A DNA stretch of 64,000 nt from positions 17,618 to 81,617 of the forward strand of contig CAIWXX010000183.1 of the NCBI GenBank assembly GCA_903916735.1, read 5' to 3'. The notes beneath the pieces are model-generated. The model worked only from the letters and a program-made list of their open reading frames with translations, did not search any database and was not told the DNA's origin. Each line of letters starts with the position of its first letter. Position 1 is the first letter of the stretch. Position numbers and translations under genes: made by a program. Below are positions 59,014 through 64,000 of the stretch, piece by piece. The stretch is from an uncultured Acidobacteriota bacterium (lineage in GTDB: Bacteria; Acidobacteriota; CAIWXX01).

Positions 59014-60999
59014 TTATTTCTCCGAAAGAGCCTGCGCCACGATCTCGGCAATATCCAATGAGCCGATGGTTTCTTCTTTGCCCTTATCCTTGAGTCCGTC
59101 GCTGAGCATTGTCAGGCAGAAGGGGCAGGCGGAGGCGATATTTTTAGCGCCGGAGTTCATCGCTTCCTCGATTCGGTGGATATTGATTCGTGTGCCGATT
59201 TTTTCTTCCATCCAGAAGCGAGCCCCGCCGGCTCCGCAGCAGACACTGCGGCTGCGATGTCGCGGGAATTCTTCGATCGTGACGCCGGGGATGGATGTCA
59301 GGATGTTGCGAGGTGCATCGTAGATATCGTGGTATCGCCCGAGATAGCAGGAGTCGTGATAGCTGAAGGCTTTGTCGACATTTCGTTCCAGCTTGAGTTG
59401 ACCGGCGCGGATCAATTCCTGGATGAGAGTCGTGTGGTGGATGATATCAAATTTGCCTCCGAAATCAGGATAGTCCACCTTGAACGAGTGATAGCAATGC
59501 GGGCAGAACGTCAGAATCTTCTTGATGCCATAGCCGTTGAGGGTTTCGATGTTCCGGGTCGCCAACATCTGGAAGAGATATTCGTTGCCTGCCCTTCGAG
59601 CAGAATCGCCGGTGCAGGCTTCTTCCGGCCCGAGAATTGCAAATTCGATTCCGGCGGCACGCAATATCTTCACCATGTCGATGGATATTTTCTTGGATCG
59701 AGGATCATAGGAGCCGGCGCACCCGACCCAGAACAACAGCGGTGCGGCCTTCCCTTGGTTCTGCGCCGCCCATTCTGCCATGATGGGCACATTGAGTCCT
59801 TCGGCCCAGTCGGCGCGGCTGTCGGAACCGAGACCCCATGGATTATGATTGTTTTCCATGCCTTTGAATGCGCGTGCCAGTTCCGGCGGGACGTCGCCTT
59901 CAGCAAGCACACGGTTCTGCCGCATGAGGACGATCCTTTCGACGTTCTCAATGAGAACCGGGCATTCTTCCTCGCATGAATAACAGGTCGTACAGGCCCA
60001 GATTGTGTCGGTGGAAATCGGCCCATCGGCGCTCACGATCGGCTTCAGCTCGGGTTCGGCTCCATCCGTGGCACCGAGGATCTTGTCTTTATCGGCGTAG
60101 AGGACGCGTTTCAAATCAAGGTTGAGCTTGCGGTGCTCGAGTGGCTTATTCGTCAGTACGGTGGGGCAATATGTTGTGCATCGGCCGCATTCGGTACAGC
60201 TGTAAAGATTGAGAACATTGTGGAATGTCAAATCCGCACTCGTGACGATGCCGTATTTCTCGGCTTTTTCGAGATCAGTTGGAGCAAGGTAGCCGCGAGG
60301 CTTGAGATGACTGAAGAAAACGTTGAAGAAACTTGTCAGCACATGAAAGTGTTTGCCGAGCGGCAGGAAATTGAGAAAACCCAGGATGAGCACGCAATGA
60401 ATCCAATAGGCGGCAACACCTGCCGATTCAAGCGCGCTCTTGGAAGAGCTCCCGGCCAGGTTGAAGAAGAGATGACCCAGAGGATTCCATGGCAGTCCAG
60501 CATGACTCCCAAGCGACACGCCGACTCCATCATAAACAATGTCGGTGATCCCCAGCATGAGGATCATAAAGAGAACAAAGACGCCTTCCCAGCTGCGGCC
60601 GACGCGAGTCTCTTTGGGGCCGAGCCGTCGCCAGAGTCCATAGATGACACCAGAGAGAACAAGTATCCAGATGATGTCCTTGAGCAGTGAATAGAGATCA
60701 CCGAGCATGCCGGGAATTTCAAAAGAGGGCGCATAGGCACGAATGAAGAGAGTCAGAGTTCGCAGGGCGAGTACCATGAATCCGGCATAGATGAAGATGT
60801 GAGCGATCCCGGCGACCGGATCCCGGGGCATTTTGTATTGGAATGCTGCATACCTGAGCATCAGCCGGAAACGTTCACCCCATTGCCCGAAGCGATCTCC
60901 CTTGGATGCCCTGAGAAGGAGCTTCACGCGAGGTGTGACGATAGCGGCAAAAGTACTCATCCCGACGATGATCAGTATGGTCATGATGATGGCGTTCAT
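59014..60999 (-). CDS. Membrane-bound (Fe-S) oxidoreductase, EtfD/HdrD-like
   Basis: A 661-residue protein. The first 250 residues form five to six membrane helices of the NarI/HdrE type (haem-binding gamma-subunit fold). Two 4Fe-4S motifs follow: CTECGRCTTYCPT and CTTCYSCEEECPV. Two CCG domains come last: WVGCAGSYDP ... TFCPHCYHS and SYHDSCYLGRYH ... VCCGAGGARFW. This is the layout of EtfD, which moves electrons from electron-transfer flavoprotein to menaquinone. No etfAB is adjacent. GGAG nine bases before the ATG supports the start. Confidence 0.88.
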   Translation of the reverse strand: MNAIIMTILIIVGMSTFAAIVTPRVKLLLRASKGDRFGQWGERFRLMLRYAAFQYKMPRDPVAGIAHIFIYAGFMVLALRTLTLFIRAYAPSFEIPGMLGDLYSLLKDIIWILVLSGVIYGLWRRLGPKETRVGRSWEGVFVLFMILMLGITDIVYDGVGVSLGSHAGLPWNPLGHLFFNLAGSSSKSALESAGVAAYWIHCVLILGFLNFLPLGKHFHVLTSFFNVFFSHLKPRGYLAPTDLEKAEKYGIVTSADLTFHNVLNLYSCTECGRCTTYCPTVLTNKPLEHRKLNLDLKRVLYADKDKILGATDGAEPELKPIVSADGPISTDTIWACTTCYSCEEECPVLIENVERIVLMRQNRVLAEGDVPPELARAFKGMENNHNPWGLGSDSRADWAEGLNVPIMAEWAAQNQGKAAPLLFWVGCAGSYDPRSKKISIDMVKILRAAGIEFAILGPEEACTGDSARRAGNEYLFQMLATRNIETLNGYGIKKILTFCPHCYHSFKVDYPDFGGKFDIIHHTTLIQELIRAGQLKLERNVDKAFSYHDSCYLGRYHDIYDAPRNILTSIPGVTIEEFPRHRSRSVCCGAGGARFWMEEKIGTRINIHRIEEAMNSGAKNIASACPFCLTMLSDGLKDKGKEETIGSLDIAEIVAQALSEK

Positions 61000-61467
61000 G
61001 TATTACTTCTCCAAAACAGAGGTCTTTATCGATGGCCTGGCCGTGTGTTCGAACCTCTCACTTTACATGCTCAACGAGCATTGATGCAACTTGCCTATCC
61101 TAATGCGGCATAGCCGCAACCAAACAAGATGGCTTCGACAACCATCGCACCCGAACCTCTCTGGAATGCAGGAAGAGAGGAAAGCAGGAACGGATTTTCA
61201 TATCGACCAGCGGTGGTTTCACGGCTTTTTCCTCGCCGGCAACAATTTTGTCGTGCACCCATCCATCTTCTCTCTCTCGAACGAAGTCGTCGATGGGGGA
61301 GTTTCCTTTTCCGAGCCCTGGACTGAGCTCGCACCGCTCGCACCCCGGGATCAGCGGCTAGGGGCTGGGGTCCAGGCCGGAACGATTGATGCCCCATGTT
61401 CTACCGGCCTCTTATCGAATCCAGCACTGCCCTGCCCCGAGTCACACTCGGAATTTTCAGGGAACGG
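61000..61467. other. 468-bp gap with repeat B
   Basis: Lies between the PEGA gene end and the Fe-S protein start. It carries repeat B copy 2 (61181-61221) and no convincing gene. Confidence 0.45.
61181..61221 (+). repeat. Dispersed repeat B, copy 2
   Basis: 41 bases beginning aaagcaggaacggatt match the reverse complement of 47263-47303 at 38 of 41 positions. Confidence 0.65.
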
Positions 61468-62220
61468 TCAGTTGGCGGCAGGATCTCCTTTTGCAAGCCG
61501 ATCGCGTGCTTTCGTGACTTCTTGGTAATAAACATAAAGCCGATCGGCATTGCCTTCGGGGTCAGTGAAGTCGTAGGACTTCCCTCCGCGCCGTTTGATC
61601 CGCAGGATCTTTTTTGGATAGTCGACATCGAAGCGCTCTAATTCTCCCAGCGGGATTATGAACCCATCATTCCCCTTTGATGGTTCGTACTTCAGACCCT
61701 GCAATGTTGCGGTCAGCCTGCCCTGGCATGAACCGAACGCGTGCTTGTGGATGGCTGTTATGGACGTGTTCAGCGTGACCTCTCTAAACCGCACGTCAAT
61801 ATCTCGAGTCCCGGGTTGAAGTTCAATCTCTTCGGCGTGACCTTCATATCCTGAGACTGAGACATTCAGCTGGTGAGTCCCCGGAGCGATGTTTTTTTCT
61901 GTGATCGGGGTCGTGCCGAGATAGGCTCGATCGAGAAATACGGAGGCCCCCGGAATATCGCTTTCGACATGCAACGTTGCCGCAGTCGGTGAAGATGGGC
62001 GAGGGGCTATCGTGAGAGTGCCGGTTGATGGAACCGATGGCATTGCCGGTTGATAGACCGGCGCTTCTGCCGCGGGCCGGTGGGTATGAGCCTGTCGAGG
62101 AGGCTCCGGAGGTGGCGATCCCTTTTGTGTCCAATACCATGCGCCCGCAGCAACCGCGACAGTCATGATGACAATCAGCGCGATAGTGGGCGCTTTGGAT
62201 TTCTCTTGAGTTTGTGCCAT
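61468..62220 (-). CDS. PEGA domain membrane protein
   Basis: A 250-residue protein with an N-terminal membrane helix (IALIVIMTVAVAAGAWYW), a long Pro-rich linker and a PEGA domain (SDIPGASVFLDRAYLGTTPI ... IAPGTHQLNVSVSGYEGHAEEIEL). The last 90 residues are a small beta-rich domain (LGELERFDVDYPKKILRI, KSYDFTDPEG) resembling a PH-like fold. PEGA domains occur in cell-surface or signalling proteins. ATG 62220 is chosen because GAGGAAG sits at proper distance. An upstream ATG at 62244 has TAGGAT six bases before it but no -35. Confidence 0.75.
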   Translation of the reverse strand: MAQTQEKSKAPTIALIVIMTVAVAAGAWYWTQKGSPPPEPPRQAHTHRPAAEAPVYQPAMPSVPSTGTLTIAPRPSSPTAATLHVESDIPGASVFLDRAYLGTTPITEKNIAPGTHQLNVSVSGYEGHAEEIELQPGTRDIDVRFREVTLNTSITAIHKHAFGSCQGRLTATLQGLKYEPSKGNDGFIIPLGELERFDVDYPKKILRIKRRGGKSYDFTDPEGNADRLYVYYQEVTKARDRLAKGDPAAN

Positions 62221-62244
62221 GGGTTCTTCCTCAAATAAGCTCAT

Positions 62245-62618
62245 GTGACAATCCTACCATGAACCGATATTTTCATGGCTCTCTGTTGGCAGTGCGCAGG
62301 GTCGCATCAAAGTCAAGCCGGTGCCTCAGCAGAAGACTATTAATTGGTGAAACATAAGTAAAAAGTTAAAAGGAAAACCTCCATCAAAATGTTTCCGGAA
62401 ATTTTTGTTTTCACTTTTTACTTCGCGAAATCAGCTCATGATTGCTGACTTTGATGTGGCTTTGTGGTTTTGCGCCCGGCTCTCTGGAGACGTGACATCC
62501 TCTTGATCGTCAGAGAAACGTAAAATGATGTCACCATGCAGCAATATTTGAGTCAACGGAACTTTTTTCAGGCTTCGTTCGTCTAATAAGATAGCTATGA
62601 AAACAATGGAGGTTTTCG
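62245..62618. other. 374-bp divergent gap with repeat C
   Basis: Holds the exact 22-base repeat C (62307-62328) and an AT-rich stretch (62340-62410). No gene is seen. Confidence 0.4.
62307..62328 (+). repeat. Repeat C, copy 2 (22-bp exact match)
   Basis: Identical to 43714-43735 and in the same orientation, again upstream of a plus-strand gene and a divergent minus-strand gene. Confidence 0.6.
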
Positions 62619-63710
62619 ATGAAACGCTTCCAATCGATTATCGTTGTCGCAATGTTTCTCTGTCTGTCCTCAATGATGGTCTATTCCTTGGAATCGACCA
62701 GAACCCTGAAAAAGGAAATCCCGGCATCAGGCGCCTTTGCGATTGAGAACCTCGCCGGCTCCATGAAGGTGCTTCCCGGTGATGTTTCCGTCGTCCAGGT
62801 TACCGCAACGGTACATGCGGAAAATGCCGAAGTGGCCGGCAAAATCAGCCTCGAACAAGTGCGGAATGATAAGGGAGTTTCGACGCTTCGTGTTCATTAC
62901 CCGATAGAAGAGTACAGATCTATTCGGTACCCATCGAGTCGGCGGGAGGAGGAGACAGGCGGTTTTCTGGCCGATCTCTTCGGTGGCAATAATTCGGAAA
63001 TTGAATATGATCATCACAAGGTCAGGGTCAGTTCAACGAAGGGCGTTCTCCTGTACGTCGATGTGGAGGTGAGTGTCCCGCGGCGTTCAGTCGAAGGGGC
63101 TTTCTACAATCACGTGGGGAAGCTGACCGGCGAGGGCATCGAGGGAACGCTCCTCTTCGATACGGCAAGCGCCGATGTGACTGTCAGCAAAATTCGTGGC
63201 GATGTGACTGTTGATGTCGGCTCGGGGGATGTCGATGCCGCTTCCATTGAGGGAAATCTTCACATCGATACCGGAAGCGGGGATTGTCAGGTCGATAATT
63301 TCAACGGTCAAACAGCCAGTCTCGATACGGGCTCCGGGGATATCAAGATTCATTCGGCCATGGGGCGCCGAATCGCGGCTGACACAGGATCGGGCGATGT
63401 CATCGTGCAGCAGGCAGATGTGGAGGAGTTCAAAGCGGATACCGGTTCCGGCGACGTCGAATTCACTTCGAGCGGCAACCGGCTCCGAACAATTTCAGCC
63501 GACACAGGCAGTGGCGATGTGACGTTGCATCTGGGGCCTGATGCCACTTTCGAGGCGATGGCTGATCAGGGAAGCGGCGATTTGACCTCCCGCTACCAGG
63601 ATGCGCAGCCGATCATTGAAGATCGCGAGGTGGTTGGATATCGACGCGGAGATTCGAAAATACATATTGATGTTGAAACCGGAAGTGGCGATTGTGTGAT
63701 TACTCCGTAG
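62619..63710 (+). CDS. Exported DUF4097-type beta-helix protein with GSGD repeats
   Basis: A 363-residue secreted protein with a signal peptide (IIVVAMFLCLSSMMVYS). From about residue 175 it has eight turns of about 20 residues, each with a D/E-x-GSGD motif (DVGSGDV, DTGSGDC, DTGSGDI, DTGSGDV three times, DQGSGDL, ETGSGDC). This is the DUF4097 adhesin-like beta-helix, here unusually regular. Asp/Gly-rich turns may bind calcium, but that is untested. GGAGG lies six bases before the ATG. It is divergent from the PEGA gene. Confidence 0.85.
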   Translation: MKRFQSIIVVAMFLCLSSMMVYSLESTRTLKKEIPASGAFAIENLAGSMKVLPGDVSVVQVTATVHAENAEVAGKISLEQVRNDKGVSTLRVHYPIEEYRSIRYPSSRREEETGGFLADLFGGNNSEIEYDHHKVRVSSTKGVLLYVDVEVSVPRRSVEGAFYNHVGKLTGEGIEGTLLFDTASADVTVSKIRGDVTVDVGSGDVDAASIEGNLHIDTGSGDCQVDNFNGQTASLDTGSGDIKIHSAMGRRIAADTGSGDVIVQQADVEEFKADTGSGDVEFTSSGNRLRTISADTGSGDVTLHLGPDATFEAMADQGSGDLTSRYQDAQPIIEDREVVGYRRGDSKIHIDVETGSGDCVITP

Positions 63711-63741
63711 TTGCTTGCGGAGGATGAGGCGAGGAGCATTG

Positions 63742-63804
63742 TTGAAGGCTGAGCATCATCGAGAGAATTGAAGGCTGAGCATCATCGAGAGAATTGAAGG
63801 TGAA
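63742..63804 (+). repeat. 26-bp tandem repeat, 2.4 copies
   Basis: The 26-base unit starting ttgaaggctgagcatcatc occurs perfectly at 63742-63767 and 63768-63793, followed by a partial third copy (ttgaaggtgaa). It lies just after the DUF4097 gene. Confidence 0.75.
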
Positions 63805-63905
63805 TGATGGCCCGGCGCAACCCTGACGGCCCTGAAACCTCAGATGAGTCACGGCGGCTCTTTTCGTTGACAGCCGGTTATTTTTCTCTCACCCAATGAC
63901 GCGGT

Positions 63906-63959
63906 GGCACGAAGGCACAAACGAGTATGCATGCTCGGTGCCTTCGTGCCGCTTCTTTT
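63906..63959 (+). terminator. Long hairpin with T-rich tail
   Basis: GGCACGAAGGCAC (63906-63918) pairs perfectly with GTGCCTTCGTGCC (63938-63950). An inner CGAG/CTCG pair and a gcttctttt tail follow. It could terminate transcription from the DUF4097 gene. It also resembles a gcacgaaggcac repeat common in gaps of uncultured-phylum genomes. Confidence 0.5.
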
Positions 63960-64000
63960 CGCATCAGAAATCCCCTATCAAATGGTATTTGTTTTCTGAA

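Noticed and set aside
63742..63804. 26-bp tandem repeat as a CRISPR array
   Set aside because: The copies are directly adjacent without spacers.

Overview
The window is dense bacterial chromosome of moderate GC content with about 50 protein genes, two serine tRNA genes, one decayed transposon and several families of short intergenic repeats. Lipoprotein signals, a SurA/PpiC-type lipoprotein isomerase, a PilT motor, a lytic transglycosylase, nucleotide-sugar enzymes and a carbamoyltransferase module point to a diderm, piliated bacterium. The gene mix (orphan MEMO protein, two-component propeller, LssY domain, EtfD-like membrane Fe-S protein, YbjQ, CHAD, RtcB with archease) fits an uncultivated bacterial phylum. 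No rRNA or reliable lineage marker is present, so I do not name one.

Layout. 0-3.3 kb: feoB followed by the start of a possible metal regulator, tRNA-Ser(CGA), a ybjQ-like gene and tRNA-Ser(GGA). 3.5-13.2 kb: radical SAM protein, MEMO/AmrB protein, zinc dehydrogenase, a large periplasmic propeller protein, and a ROK plus PIG-L pair. 13.3-20.3 kb: RNA repair and translation genes: rtcB, a DHH phosphoesterase, then a minus-strand run queE, serS, galU and archease. The archease start appears to be CTG. 20.3-28.3 kb: HEAT protein, CHAD protein, GH113-like lipoprotein, then a cassette of ECF sigma factor, STAS protein, unknown 92-aa protein and a PEP-synthase/rifampicin-phosphotransferase-like enzyme. 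28.3-34 kb: ankyrin/LssY protein, a RAYT transposon remnant with inverted ends, yigZ, and the agmatine pathway pair aguB-aguA. 34-40 kb: a minus-strand run of lytic transglycosylase, TPR/AIM24-like protein, rhodanese, DoxX/MauE and a coiled-coil protein, preceded by pilT. 40.5-53.7 kb: URO-D-like protein, two GDP-mannose-dehydratase-type SDRs, a PLP aminotransferase, secreted proteins, a pair of AT-hook/RHH-like regulators (one frameshifted), a decayed glycosyltransferase/SGNH block, and an intact SxtJ, DUF5989 and carbamoyltransferase module. 53.8-64 kb: MBL hydrolase, methyltransferase, response regulator, RRM protein with a long leader, PPIase lipoprotein, a zinc-ribbon membrane protein, an EtfD-like Fe-S protein, a PEGA protein and a DUF4097 protein with eight GSGD turns.

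The most interesting regional signal is transcriptional. Several unrelated genes have a good -35/-10 pair whose -10 box ends only 5-7 bases before the start codon, with no Shine-Dalgarno sequence, so leaderless mRNAs look common here. Other points are a cysteine module (LLPxCxxC ... SHGxCPEC) on the tails of two different membrane proteins, the unknown regulator pair, a long structured element between queE and serS, and at least four dispersed repeat families in the gaps.
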